DNA of 10,770 nucleotides from Thermoplasmata archaeon (GCA_030655715.1 JAUSPR010000087.1:1-10770), one strand, 5' to 3'. Positions 1-9,024 are shown, numbered from the stretch's first letter. A program made the numbers and translations. Notes: a model not told the origin generated them from the letters alone.

Positions 1-2700
1 AAAGGGGGTTGGGACTGTCACGGTTTACCTGTGGAAATCGAGGTTGAGAAAGAGCTTGGCCTGAAATCCAAGAAGGACATTGTCAGTTACGGCATAGACA
101 AGTTCAATCTGCGCTGCCGGGACAGTGTCATGCGATACGAGGATGTCTGGAAGAAAATGAGCGAGCGCCTAGGTTTCTGGATAGACATGGATGATCCTTA
201 TGTAACAATGAAAACACCCTATATCGAAAGTGTCTGGTGGTCGCTCAAGACGATTTATGACAAGGGTCTTCTCGAGAAAGGCCATTACATAGTCCCTTAC
301 TGCCCGAGATGCGGCACACCATTAAGCAGCCACGAGGTTGCACAGGGCTATAAGGACGTCAAGGAACTTTCCCTCACACTCAAGTTCAAACTTGCAGAAT
401 ATGACGAGAAAAAACTGGGCCAGAACGCCTTCATACTGGCATGGACGACCACGCCCTGGACACTACCGGGCAATGTGGCCCTGGCAGTAGGCAATGACAT
501 AAATTATGCCATAGTCGAACAAAATGGCGAGAAACTGATACTTGCCGCCGATTTGGTCGAGCAGGTTCTGGAATCGGAGTACGAGATGCTGGGCGTCATG
601 AAAGGTTCCGAACTGGTAGGCTGGAAATATCATCCTCTATTCGATTTCATGGACCTGCGGGAACCGGGCAAGAAAGCCTATGAAGTTGTGGCTGCGGATT
701 TCGTCACGACCGAGGAAGGAACTGGCGTTGTCCACACAGCAGTCATGTACGGTGAGGACGACTACAATCTGGGCATGAAAGTCGGATTGCCTGCACGCCA
801 TACTGTTGACACCGAGGGAAAGTTCAACGAACTTGTAAGCATGTGGCAGGGCAAGTTCGTGAAAAAGCAAGGCCTGGATGTGGAAATTGCAGTTCACCTT
901 CACGATAATAATCGCCTCTACAAAAAGGCAAATTACGTTCATTCCTATCCGTTTTGCTGGAGATGCGATTCTCCGCTGCTTTACTACGGTCTGGATTCCT
1001 GGTTCGTCAGGATGTCCCAGTTGAGAACAGAGATGATGGCCAATAACGAGACCATAACCTGGAAACCGGAGCATCTGAAGCACGGACGATTTGGCAATTT
1101 CCTGGAGGAATTGAAGGACTGGGCATTGAGCAGGAACCGCTTCTGGGGAACGCCGCTACCAGTATGGAACTGCAAATGCGGCAAGCAAGTGTGCGTCGGA
1201 AGCTTCGAGGAACTTGGCAAGCTGGCAGGCGGATTGCCTGACGACTTCGAGCCTCACAGACCCTGGGTGGATAATCTGGACGTTAAATGCCCTGACTGTG
1301 GTGAGAGAATGGAAAGGGAATCATATGTCATCGATACCTGGTACGATTCAGCAAGCGCACCTTTTGCCCAGTTCCACTATCCGTTTGAGAATGAGGAGAT
1401 GTTCAAAAGGACTTTTCCAGCCGACTTTATAACCGAAGCTCTCGATCAGACAAGGGGCTGGTTCTACACACTGCTGGCAGTCAATACCTGCGTTTTCGGC
1501 CAGTCTCCGTACAAGAAATGCCTCACCCAGGGTTTGATGCTGAACGAGGACGGCTCCAAGATGAGCAAGTCCAAAGGTACGATTCTTGACCCGTTCAAGA
1601 TATATGACGAGTGGGGCGCGGACGCTCTCAGACTTGCATTATTCTCCACGCCATGCTGGGCCTCAAGTAAATTCTCCGATGCAACACTGAAAGAGGCAAA
1701 GAGCAAGGTAATGACCACATTCTGGAATGTCTATGTGTTCTTCGTGAACAATGCCAATCTGGACGGTTTCGATCCCACGGATGCGGTTGAATCTGACGCA
1801 CTTCTCGACCGCTGGATACTGTCAAGGCAGAATTCGGTGCTCGGGGAAATGGAAAACGGCATGGAGGAACTGGAAGTACATCGCTCTGTCAGGGCGGTAT
1901 TCGAGTTTGTTGACGATCTGAGCAACTGGTATCTGAGAAGGTCCAGAAGACGCTTCTGGTCCGGTGAAGACCCGAAGGACAAGCTGGCTGCCAATTCAAC
2001 CCTGTACAAGGTGCTGTGCAATACCGCAATCATGCTAGCCCCTTACACTCCTTACATCTCCGAGGCGCTGTACCAGAACCTGGTTGTCGGAAAGATGCCC
2101 GAAGCCCGTGAAAGTGTCCACCTGGAGGCATATCCTGTTTACAAAATTGAGGCAACAGACCAGGCCCTGGAAGAGGAGATGAAATTGGTCAAGGACATTG
2201 CCGAGTCAGGAAGAAATGCGCGCCAGACTTCCGGCGTAAGATTGCGCCAACCTCTCGCCAAGGCCATAGTAGTGACAGAGCAAGTAATGGTTCATCAGGA
2301 AGAGGATATCCAGATACTCATGGACGAATTGAATGTCAAGGCCATGGAATTCGTGGCGGAAATGCCAAAAACCGAGAGCATGGCTTCGGCCGAGGGAAAG
2401 GGCTTCACTGTTCTCATGGATATGACCATTACACCGGAACTGGAGCGCGAGGGAATGGCCAGGGACATAGTTCGTCGCATACAGAGCCTGAGGAAGGATA
2501 TGGACCTGCAATATGACAGGAACGTCCGAATGGGCGTGGATGGCGACCCGGAAGTCCTGAAGGCCATGGAAGAACACAAGGAATACATCAGCCATGAAAC
2601 GCTGGCAACCGAGGTCATCATCGGGGAATTGCCTGACGGAACAGCAGGCGAGTGGAAAATACTCGACAAGAAACTGAAGGTCTGGCTTCTGGCAATCTAA
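1..2700 (+). CDS. ileS: Isoleucyl-tRNA synthetase, 5'-truncated by window edge
   Basis: Cytoplasmic class I aminoacyl-tRNA synthetase that attaches isoleucine to tRNA-Ile and hydrolyses mischarged valyl-tRNA. The frame is open from base 1, so the gene begins upstream; the GTG at 31 is internal because the in-frame codons before it encode GWDCHGLP, the HIGH-type ATP-binding motif (HGLP at 19-30). Visible in order: a Cys pair CPRCG (301-315); the editing-domain motif WTTTPWTLP (442-468); GTGVVHTA followed by GEDDY (718-765); SRNRFWGTPLP (about 1126-1158); CxCG and CPDCG zinc-binding pairs (from about 1171 and 1288); DQTRGWFYTL (about 1444-1473); and KMSKS (1558-1572). An anticodon-binding helical domain follows, then a C-terminal region beginning near GMARDIVRRIQSLRK that matches DUF5915, typical of archaeal/eukaryotic-type IleRS; the bacterial C-terminal zinc finger is absent. 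All catalytic signatures are intact. 899 codons are visible, so perhaps 50 are missing. Identity is very secure; the type assignment is inferred from the C-terminus. Confidence 0.97.
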   Translation, partial: KGGWDCHGLPVEIEVEKELGLKSKKDIVSYGIDKFNLRCRDSVMRYEDVWKKMSERLGFWIDMDDPYVTMKTPYIESVWWSLKTIYDKGLLEKGHYIVPYCPRCGTPLSSHEVAQGYKDVKELSLTLKFKLAEYDEKKLGQNAFILAWTTTPWTLPGNVALAVGNDINYAIVEQNGEKLILAADLVEQVLESEYEMLGVMKGSELVGWKYHPLFDFMDLREPGKKAYEVVAADFVTTEEGTGVVHTAVMYGEDDYNLGMKVGLPARHTVDTEGKFNELVSMWQGKFVKKQGLDVEIAVHLHDNNRLYKKANYVHSYPFCWRCDSPLLYYGLDSWFVRMSQLRTEMMANNETITWKPEHLKHGRFGNFLEELKDWALSRNRFWGTPLPVWNCKCGKQVCVGSFEELGKLAGGLPDDFEPHRPWVDNLDVKCPDCGERMERESYVIDTWYDSASAPFAQFHYPFENEEMFKRTFPADFITEALDQTRGWFYTLLAVNTCVFGQSPYKKCLTQGLMLNEDGSKMSKSKGTILDPFKIYDEWGADALRLALFSTPCWASSKFSDATLKEAKSKVMTTFWNVYVFFVNNANLDGFDPTDAVESDALLDRWILSRQNSVLGEMENGMEELEVHRSVRAVFEFVDDLSNWYLRRSRRRFWSGEDPKDKLAANSTLYKVLCNTAIMLAPYTPYISEALYQNLVVGKMPEARESVHLEAYPVYKIEATDQALEEEMKLVKDIAESGRNARQTSGVRLRQPLAKAIVVTEQVMVHQEEDIQILMDELNVKAMEFVAEMPKTESMASAEGKGFTVLMDMTITPELEREGMARDIVRRIQSLRKDMDLQYDRNVRMGVDGDPEVLKAMEEHKEYISHETLATEVIIGELPDGTAGEWKILDKKLKVWLLAI

Positions 2701-2735
2701 TGAATGTCTGAAGCCTTTCATTTACGCATTTTGTA

Positions 2736-2756
2736 GATGAAACCTTTTTATGTATA
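2736..2756 (+). promoter_or_regulatory. Putative archaeal promoter (BRE/TATA) of the TPR operon
   Basis: A T/A-rich box TTTTTATGTATA (2745-2756), preceded by the purine-rich GATGAAACC (2736-2744) that could serve as BRE, lies in the 85-bp gap after ileS. The usual archaeal TATA-to-start distance of about 26 nt puts the transcript start near 2771-2775, giving a leader of only about 12-15 nt that still includes the ribosome-binding site. This suggests the two TPR genes are transcribed separately from ileS. Assigned by eye only. Confidence 0.5.
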
Positions 2757-2765
2757 GTATACTAT
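2754..2765. promoter_or_regulatory. Perfect 12-bp palindrome, candidate operator
   Basis: ATAGTATACTAT is its own reverse complement. It overlaps the 3' edge of the TATA-like box and sits just before the inferred transcription start, the usual place for an archaeal repressor site. The sequence is simple and AT-rich, so chance is possible. The binding protein is unknown. Confidence 0.4.
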
Positions 2766-2774
2766 TTGGTATCT

Positions 2775-2779
2775 GGTGA
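2775..2779 (+). promoter_or_regulatory. Ribosome-binding site GGTGA that decides the TTG start
   Basis: GGTGA, a strong match to the archaeal anti-Shine-Dalgarno sequence, ends 6 nt before the TTG at 2786. The last triplet of this motif region (TGA, 2777-2779) is also an in-frame stop for the downstream gene, so no start further upstream is possible. The site and the stop together fix TTG as the start that keeps the N-terminal zinc ribbon. Confidence 0.7.
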
Positions 2780-2785
2780 AATAGT

Positions 2786-5644
2786 TTGAACTGCGTCTCT
2801 TGCGGCACTCACTCCGGGGATGGCTTGTTATGCTCCGGATGTTCAGGTCAGTCATCAAGGCCGGTATACAACCTGGCAGGCCAGTCCATGTTCACCGATA
2901 TACGGCGGAGAGCGCAGATTTCTGTAGATCTCGGGCCTTCGGTGGCCGAGGGCATCAAGACAGGTGCGCTTCCGACACTTGAGGAGGAGCTGGTCATCAT
3001 TTCCAGAAAACTGGAGACCGGCCAATACCAGGAAATTCTTTCGAGAAGATTCGAGAGAGTGCTGGTTAACACTGGTATTTCCGAGCAGATGAGTCAGACT
3101 GGAACCATACTTACCAGGGAATGTGCTGCTTCGGCACCTCAGATTCTTGAACTGGGAGAGGAATTAGCGCAAAACGAGGTGCATTCTGCGAGAACCGAGG
3201 TATTGCTGGGCAACATTGCTTGGCTGGCCAATCCGGTTTTTTCCAGCTCAAGAGCTGTTGATTCCAGAGCCAGGGCCGAGAAATTGACAAGTGCGGCCGA
3301 ACCGATTTTGGGGCATTATGACAGGGCCATCAAAGACGAGCCAAACTACATATCTGCTTTGAAGAACCGTGCCATTTTGTTTCATGTAACTGGCAAGCAG
3401 AAAGAATGTGTTGATTCCTGCAAATCCATTCTTGAGAAGGATACTTCAGACCCGGCCATCTGGTCGCTGCGAGGAAAGGCACACCTAGACCTTGATGAGG
3501 ACCAGGAATCAATAAGATGCTTTGACAGCGCGCTCAAGCTCACTCCCAAGGATCCGGAACTCTGGATGCTTAAAGGCCATAGCCTCATGAAAATAGAAAG
3601 GTACGGGGAAGCGCTTGCATGCTATGAAAGATCACTTGGCCTGGAGCCGAGAAATTCGGAGGCACTCACTGCAAAGGGAGACGCACTCACCAGGGTTGGA
3701 AAGATAGACCTGGCTGTCCAATCCTATGACAGAGCAAAGAACCTGCTTCCCAAACCAACTTTTATTGTTAAACGACAAAACATTTCGGAAAAGAAGGAAG
3801 TGATTCCTTCGGAAAAGATGGAAACGGTTCCGGAAATCGATATCCAGGAAGAGAAAGTTCTGGAGGACTTGGAGGAAGAACTTGAGGACGTTCCTGTTGA
3901 ACAGAATGAGCCAGAGCCTATACCGAAAGAACATGCTCCGGAAAAAATGGCAAAGGAGCCGTTCGAAGAGGAGATGGAGGCTGAGCTTGAAGCAATCATC
4001 ATACCTCCGGTGAAGGTCGAGGAACCGGAACCAGAGGAAGAAGTGGAGGAACCAGAACCACCTAAGACAGAGAAACCACGCTCACTTGCCGAGATGTTCA
4101 TGGGCGGTCTGAACATACCCCCTGATGATCTGAAAAAGGAAGAAGAAACCGAGGAAGAATGGCCCACATTACCGGATGAGATCGAGCTGCCTGACAATGG
4201 CAATGAGAATGATGAACCAGTTCTGGGTCCCATGATGGGAATACCATCCAGAAAGAAAATTCCTGATTCCGAGCCAGAGATATCTGACGAGGCCGATGAC
4301 GTCCTCAATGAAATAGAAGAAATAGAAACTACCCAGGCACTGGAAGCAGCAATGGAGCCTGAACTTAAACCATCCGATACAATTTTGAATCTTATTGAAA
4401 ATGGCGATTACAGAGAGGCACTGATTCGTACCGATAGCTTGTTGGAAAAGGAGCCGGAAAATGCCGAGCACATGGCCCTAAAGGGCATCATTCTGTTCAC
4501 ACTGGACAGGACTGAGGAAAGTCTTGAGGTGCTTCAAAAAGCTATAGAAGCCGACCCAAAAAACATAATTGCCTGGATTAACCGGGGCCATGCCTATTGT
4601 GAACTGGAAGTTTATGACATGGCCATAGAGTCATACGATAAAGCGCTCAAGTTGGAGATGGACAATGTGGAGGCATGGCAGGGCAAAGGAGAATGTCAGC
4701 TCGCCATGGAAAATTTTGATGAGGCAATAGTTTCCTTCAATGAAGTTATTGAACAGGACAAGGGGAGTGGAGATGCCTGGCTCGGTATTGGCGACGCATT
4801 CCTTGGCCTGGATAGAGAGGACGATGCATACAAATGTTATGAAAAAGTAACAGCTCTTGATCCGAAAGATGCAGAGGGCTGGTCCAAGCAAGGCGATGTC
4901 CTGGTCATCAAAGGCAGGTGGGGCGGCGCACTCCAGATGTACGACCGGGCAATGAAGGCCGACGAGGAATACATATATGCTTACCTGAAGAAAGCCAGGT
5001 TGATGATGAAACGCGGCATACTGGATGAGGCAGATGGAATTTTCGCCAAATTGCTCGAGATATACCCAACGGACCCGGACGCTTTGACCGGTCGAGTGGA
5101 AATACTTATTCGGAAGGGCAAGTGGGGTGCAGCTCTGCAATCCTTGAAGTCGGTGCTGAAGCACCATCCGGACAATGCAACCGCCTGGGCATTGCAGGGC
5201 AACGCATACCGCGAAGAGGGGCGGGTTGCGGAGGCAAATAAACCCTATGATACGGCACTGGCCATGGACCCTGACAATGTCGTCGGACTTACTGGAAAAG
5301 GCAGATTGATGCTTGATAACGGCGGGTACAACGAAGCCATTGAACTTCTGCGAAAAGCAATTGACGTGGACCCTGAGGACCCGACGATATGGCGGTACCT
5401 GGGCGAAGCCCAGAAAGAGGTTGGGAAGGAAAAGGAATCGCTCAAGTCCCTGGAGATGGCCGTGGAACTGGGAGACAATATCCCGGAGAACTGGCAGGCT
5501 TACGGCATGTCATTGCATGAAGCGGGTCGTTACCCCGAGGCCATCGAGTGCTTCGACAGGGTATCGAAACTCCGACCGGGCCATGAAGAGGCCGAGAGAT
5601 GGCGCGAGCAGAGCACGAAGAGACTTCTGAAGGGGGAGAATTAG
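2786..5644 (+). CDS. Zinc-ribbon TPR scaffold protein with acidic linker
   Basis: No specific function recognised. The 952-aa protein starts at a TTG and opens at once with a zinc ribbon, C3-x2-C6-x9-C16-x2-C19. A helical segment (about 30-165) follows, then about four TPR motifs (165-325) with standard spacing (for example AIWSLRGKA and ELWMLKGHS). Next comes a linker of about 200 residues (330-530) dominated by Glu, Pro and Asp, likely disordered, and then a second array of about eleven TPRs (530-945). TPRs are 34-residue helical hairpins that bind other proteins, so a scaffold or adaptor role is likely. There is no signal peptide or membrane segment, so it is presumably cytoplasmic. Its stop codon directly touches the ATG of the next gene, whose product has related architecture, so the two are probably co-translated partners. 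Domain content is clear; the biological role is unknown. Confidence 0.9.
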   Translation: MNCVSCGTHSGDGLLCSGCSGQSSRPVYNLAGQSMFTDIRRRAQISVDLGPSVAEGIKTGALPTLEEELVIISRKLETGQYQEILSRRFERVLVNTGISEQMSQTGTILTRECAASAPQILELGEELAQNEVHSARTEVLLGNIAWLANPVFSSSRAVDSRARAEKLTSAAEPILGHYDRAIKDEPNYISALKNRAILFHVTGKQKECVDSCKSILEKDTSDPAIWSLRGKAHLDLDEDQESIRCFDSALKLTPKDPELWMLKGHSLMKIERYGEALACYERSLGLEPRNSEALTAKGDALTRVGKIDLAVQSYDRAKNLLPKPTFIVKRQNISEKKEVIPSEKMETVPEIDIQEEKVLEDLEEELEDVPVEQNEPEPIPKEHAPEKMAKEPFEEEMEAELEAIIIPPVKVEEPEPEEEVEEPEPPKTEKPRSLAEMFMGGLNIPPDDLKKEEETEEEWPTLPDEIELPDNGNENDEPVLGPMMGIPSRKKIPDSEPEISDEADDVLNEIEEIETTQALEAAMEPELKPSDTILNLIENGDYREALIRTDSLLEKEPENAEHMALKGIILFTLDRTEESLEVLQKAIEADPKNIIAWINRGHAYCELEVYDMAIESYDKALKLEMDNVEAWQGKGECQLAMENFDEAIVSFNEVIEQDKGSGDAWLGIGDAFLGLDREDDAYKCYEKVTALDPKDAEGWSKQGDVLVIKGRWGGALQMYDRAMKADEEYIYAYLKKARLMMKRGILDEADGIFAKLLEIYPTDPDALTGRVEILIRKGKWGAALQSLKSVLKHHPDNATAWALQGNAYREEGRVAEANKPYDTALAMDPDNVVGLTGKGRLMLDNGGYNEAIELLRKAIDVDPEDPTIWRYLGEAQKEVGKEKESLKSLEMAVELGDNIPENWQAYGMSLHEAGRYPEAIECFDRVSKLRPGHEEAERWREQSTKRLLKGEN
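5632..5638 (+). promoter_or_regulatory. Ribosome-binding site inside the end of the upstream TPR gene
   Basis: GGGGGAG in the last codons of the 952-aa gene lies 6 nt before the ATG at 5645. With the stop TAG (5642-5644) abutting that ATG and no promoter between the genes, this points to coupled translation of the two TPR proteins from one mRNA. Confidence 0.6.
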
Positions 5645-8641
5645 ATGCTTGGTTGGAATCCCGCACCCAATAAACTGGTCAGCATAATCAATGATATGCC
5701 CCAAGACGAGTTCGAAGTACTCACAAAAAAGCTGCTGAAGGAAATGCGCTTCAATATCACGAAATCCAATTCAACTGGCAAGTTCCTGGAATACGAGGCC
5801 ACAAGGGAAGGCGATGACCAGGACAGGGTGTTCCTCATCCGGGCAGCCAGGGGCTCAAAGAGAATCACGCCTGAAGATCTTCAGATGACTGTTGGAAAGA
5901 AAAAGGGCAACAAGGAAATGAGCCCGGTTTACATTTCAACGAGCGGTTTCACCGAGGAGGCAGACAAGTACGCAGACATGCTGAACATCAGCCTTGCGGA
6001 CGGCGACAAGCTCGGGCTTCTATTGCAAAAATTTGACATGGCCGACGACCTGGAAAAGGGCGCAAATCAGAAAATACTGGAAAAGGAGGGGGAAAGATTC
6101 CTTCCGAGCATTGACGAACTCGAGAACAATATGAGATGGGGCAATGATTTCTTCAATTCTGGCAATTACAAAAAGGCAATTGAATATTATGATTCTGCTC
6201 TCAGGTTGAAATCGGAGTACGACCTAGCGTGGCTGATGAAGGGCAATGCCCTGGCAGCCATGGGTTGGTATGATGAAGCAATGGAATGCTTCAAGAAGGT
6301 TCTGGAGTACAACCCGGAGTCCGAAGAAGCCTGGTACAATCTTGGTGCATCACTCTATCACCAGGGCAAGTTCGAGGACGAGATAGCCTGCTATGACAAG
6401 GCCCTGGAAATCAAACCGGATTTCACGAAAGCCTGGAACAATAAAGGCGCGACATTGCATCAGATGGGCAAGTTCGAGGAGGCAGTGATGTGCTATGACA
6501 AGGTCCTCAAACTTGAGCCGGATAATGTCAGCGTATTGAACAATCGTGGTGTGGCCCTGAAGAACCTGAAGACATATGACGAGGCTCTGAAGTCCTTCGA
6601 CAAAGCGTTGCGCAAGAAAGAGGATTATGTCGATGCCTGGCTGAACAAGGGGATACTGCTCCATGACATGGAACGGTACCAGGAAGCAATCACCTGTTAT
6701 GATTATGTGCTGGCTAAATGGAAAAATCCTGAAGTGCTGTGTCAGAAAGGCGTGGCCTTGGCCGCGTTGGGCAAGTACAAGCAGGCAATTGAAAATTTCG
6801 ATGCCTCGCTCAGCCTGAAACCGGGCTGGACAATCGCCATCGAGGAACGGGAGAAAGCTCAGTTGGCCATGAAAGAAGAGGTTGAAAACAGAGCCCTGAA
6901 GGCCGAGGAAGAGGCAGCGCGCTTCGAAGAGAAAAAATTGGCCAGGGAAGCTGCAAAACAGGCCGAGGCCGAACGTCTGCTCGAGGCTGAAAGGGCTGCA
7001 AAGGCCATGGCCTTGGAAACCGAAATTAAATGCCAGAAATGCGACACTGGCCTTAATGCAAACGCCCTGTTCTGCTCCAAATGCGGCTTGCAAGTGGGCG
7101 GTGAAGACCTAGATGACCGGCCAATGCCAGTGGGCAAGCCCCTGCAACTTGAGGTAATAGAGGAGCAAGAAGCAATAAAACAAGCACTGGACAGGGAGGA
7201 ATACCTCCTGGAAAAGGCCAGGATGCTCAGGTCAATGGAACGCTATGACGATGCATTGAAAACCATGGAAGAAGCTTTAGGAATCAGCGAGAGACCGGCA
7301 ACCTGGCTGGAGAAGGCCAATGTTCTTGCGGCCATGGGACGGTATGATGATGCAATCTTGACATATGAAAAGGTTCTGAAATCCGACCCGGAAAACTACC
7401 TTTGCCTGGCAAACCTGGAACAGGCTCTCAACGATATGGGAGAATTACTCAAGGCACTCAAGATTAACGATAAAATTATTAAGCTGGCACCGGACGAGGC
7501 TCAGGTCTGGACAAGACGGGCAGTCATTCTCGGAAAACTGGGCCGAACCAAGGACATGGTGGAAAGCCTGGACAGGGCTGCCGAGGCCGCTCCCGGACTG
7601 GCAGAGATCTGGAATGCCCAGGGTGTCGCACTCATGGAAATTGGCAAGAATGATGAGGCAATCATTTGCCTGGATCGGGCAATTCAGATTGACCCGGACT
7701 TCGCGGAAGCATGGAGTAATAAGGGCACGGTCATGCTGGCTACGGGAGATACAGCCCGGGCAATTCAGTATTTTGACAGGGCTATTGACATGGATCCGGA
7801 GAACGCCGGAGCATGGGCAAACAAGGGCAGCATACTTTACGACATGGGCCGATTCACGGAAGCTGTGGAATGCCTGGACCAGGCAATTTCGATAAAGAAG
7901 ACAAAGAATTTGCTGAACAGCAAGGGCTGGGCACTGCTCGGAGAAAATCGTGCAACCGAAGCGATCGAAGCATTCGAGGAAGCAATCTCCATGGACCAGA
8001 ACTACGCAGAAGCATGGAACAATCGCGGGCTGGCCTACTCACGAAGAGAGGAACTCGCGGAGGCATTCGATTCATTCGAACGGGCGCTGGCTATAGCCCC
8101 GGACTTCAAGGACGCGCGCAAGAACCGGGACGCGACCGCCAAGAGGATTGAGCAGACTGCTGGAAAGGCCAAGCCGAAACCCGAACCGGAACAGGTCCCG
8201 GTTTCCAAAATGGAGCCAAAACCGGAATTCGAGGAGGCTGTGAAGGCTGCCGAGGAAGCCGAAGAAGAGGAACTGGAGACAGAAGAATTCAGATGCCCGT
8301 TCTGCAATGAGCTTGGCTCGATTGACGACGTGTTCTGCGAGAAATGCGGCCAGAAATTCACGCGCAACATGAAAGAGGACGCGGTCGAGCAAAAGCTTGA
8401 GGACATCCTGAACATCGAAGATAAACCAGCCAAAGAACCCGAGAAAAAAACCGGTAAAAAAGAGGAACTTATTGAGACGCTGGTATCGGTGCCTGGCGTC
8501 GGTTATGCCAAGGCCGAGACAATACTGGACGCGGGATATGACACCGAGGCGAAACTTGCCAAGGCCACGGTCGAGGATCTGGAAAGGATTGGCGGTATCA
8601 GCGAGGGGCTGGCGCGGAAGATTAAGAAGAAATATCGATAG
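5645..8641 (+). CDS. Mrr-like nuclease-fold / TPR / zinc-ribbon / HhH protein
   Basis: A 998-aa multidomain protein with no recognised specific function. Residues about 15-130 resemble the Mrr-type restriction endonuclease fold: EYEATREGDD (49-58), the hydrophobic strand RVFLIRAARG (61-70), VYISTSGFTEEADKYA (95-110) and ISLADGDKL (115-123). The usual Q/E-x-K catalytic triplet appears to be R66-A67-A68, so the site is probably inactive. Then come about seven TPRs (160-400), an Ala/Glu/Lys coiled coil (405-460), a zinc ribbon (C463, C466, C477, C480), about nine TPRs (510-845), an acidic linker, a second zinc ribbon (C884, C887, C898, C901), a lysine-rich spacer and a C-terminal helix-hairpin-helix (about 942-998, with SVPGVGYAKAETIL and ERIGGISEGLARKI). 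HhH and zinc ribbons suggest DNA or RNA binding; the TPRs suggest assembly with partners, first of all the product of the abutting upstream gene. Role unknown: a DNA-repair, defence or RNA-processing scaffold are all possible. Confidence 0.92.
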   Translation: MLGWNPAPNKLVSIINDMPQDEFEVLTKKLLKEMRFNITKSNSTGKFLEYEATREGDDQDRVFLIRAARGSKRITPEDLQMTVGKKKGNKEMSPVYISTSGFTEEADKYADMLNISLADGDKLGLLLQKFDMADDLEKGANQKILEKEGERFLPSIDELENNMRWGNDFFNSGNYKKAIEYYDSALRLKSEYDLAWLMKGNALAAMGWYDEAMECFKKVLEYNPESEEAWYNLGASLYHQGKFEDEIACYDKALEIKPDFTKAWNNKGATLHQMGKFEEAVMCYDKVLKLEPDNVSVLNNRGVALKNLKTYDEALKSFDKALRKKEDYVDAWLNKGILLHDMERYQEAITCYDYVLAKWKNPEVLCQKGVALAALGKYKQAIENFDASLSLKPGWTIAIEEREKAQLAMKEEVENRALKAEEEAARFEEKKLAREAAKQAEAERLLEAERAAKAMALETEIKCQKCDTGLNANALFCSKCGLQVGGEDLDDRPMPVGKPLQLEVIEEQEAIKQALDREEYLLEKARMLRSMERYDDALKTMEEALGISERPATWLEKANVLAAMGRYDDAILTYEKVLKSDPENYLCLANLEQALNDMGELLKALKINDKIIKLAPDEAQVWTRRAVILGKLGRTKDMVESLDRAAEAAPGLAEIWNAQGVALMEIGKNDEAIICLDRAIQIDPDFAEAWSNKGTVMLATGDTARAIQYFDRAIDMDPENAGAWANKGSILYDMGRFTEAVECLDQAISIKKTKNLLNSKGWALLGENRATEAIEAFEEAISMDQNYAEAWNNRGLAYSRREELAEAFDSFERALAIAPDFKDARKNRDATAKRIEQTAGKAKPKPEPEQVPVSKMEPKPEFEEAVKAAEEAEEEELETEEFRCPFCNELGSIDDVFCEKCGQKFTRNMKEDAVEQKLEDILNIEDKPAKEPEKKTGKKEELIETLVSVPGVGYAKAETILDAGYDTEAKLAKATVEDLERIGGISEGLARKIKKKYR

Positions 8642-8745
8642 ATTAATTTCATTTACCAGCTTGAACGATTATCCACATACTACCAACGATTATTGATTGT
8701 GCAAAGGCAATGCATTTTTGAAGCGAAAAGACTACATGCGACATG

Positions 8746-8790
8746 CCCCGTCTGGATGGGAGTATTTACCTATTTGGAGGGCGGGGTTTT
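8746..8790 (+). terminator. Possible terminator after the TPR operon
   Basis: CCCCGTC (8746-8752) can pair with GGCGGGG (8780-8786; six Watson-Crick pairs and one G-U) and is followed by TTTT. The 27-nt loop is long and the site lies about 105 bp past the stop codon. The right arm is also part of a repeated GC box, so the pairing may be incidental. Confidence 0.2.
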
Positions 8791-8797
8791 GATAGTT
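8775..8797 (+). repeat. GC-box repeat, copy 1
   Basis: TGGAGGGCGGGG (8775-8786) followed by TTTT and GATAGTT. The same 12-mer followed by ATAGTT occurs at 9096-9113 in the same orientation, and a near copy with one extra G occurs on the opposite strand at 10030-10042. Confidence 0.6.
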
Positions 8798-8900
8798 AAT
8801 GTTAGCGAGTGACCGATTTACGTCATCATTCCTTTAAAACCTCGCCTGAATCGTAAGAGTTCAGTCTTCTGAAGTTTGCCCCATAGGAATTTTGTATTCT

Positions 8901-9024
8901 GGGAATGGGGAATCGTACGGAATGGCTGCCAAAAACAGCCATTGAACCTCTCACCAATTCCCAACGCTTCAATAAACAACCAGGATTCCCGAGGTTTCAA
9001 TAACCAAACAAATTCCCGATTCCC
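8901..9024. repeat. Long-range inverted repeat enclosing a hairpin
   Basis: GGGAATGGGGAAT (8901-8913) pairs with ATTCCCGATTCCC (9012-9024) at 12 of 13 positions. Inside lies a perfect 8-bp hairpin, AATGGCTG / CAGCCATT (8921-8928 and 8936-8943, loop CCAAAAA). Two related stretches, TTCAATAAACAACC and TTCAATAACCAAAC, also occur between the arms. The layout could be a small noncoding RNA, a MITE-like remnant or a regulatory structure; no promoter is clear. Confidence 0.5.

Noticed and set aside
31..33. GTG as the start of the synthetase gene
   Set aside because: The in-frame codons upstream (bases 1-30) encode the conserved GWDCHGLP active-site motif, so the gene starts outside the window.
3724..4308. 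Serine-rich 194-codon minus-strand frame
   Set aside because: It is the antisense of the Glu/Pro-rich linker of the 952-aa TPR protein; GAA/GAG codons read backwards give Ser/Phe-rich frames. No start signals.
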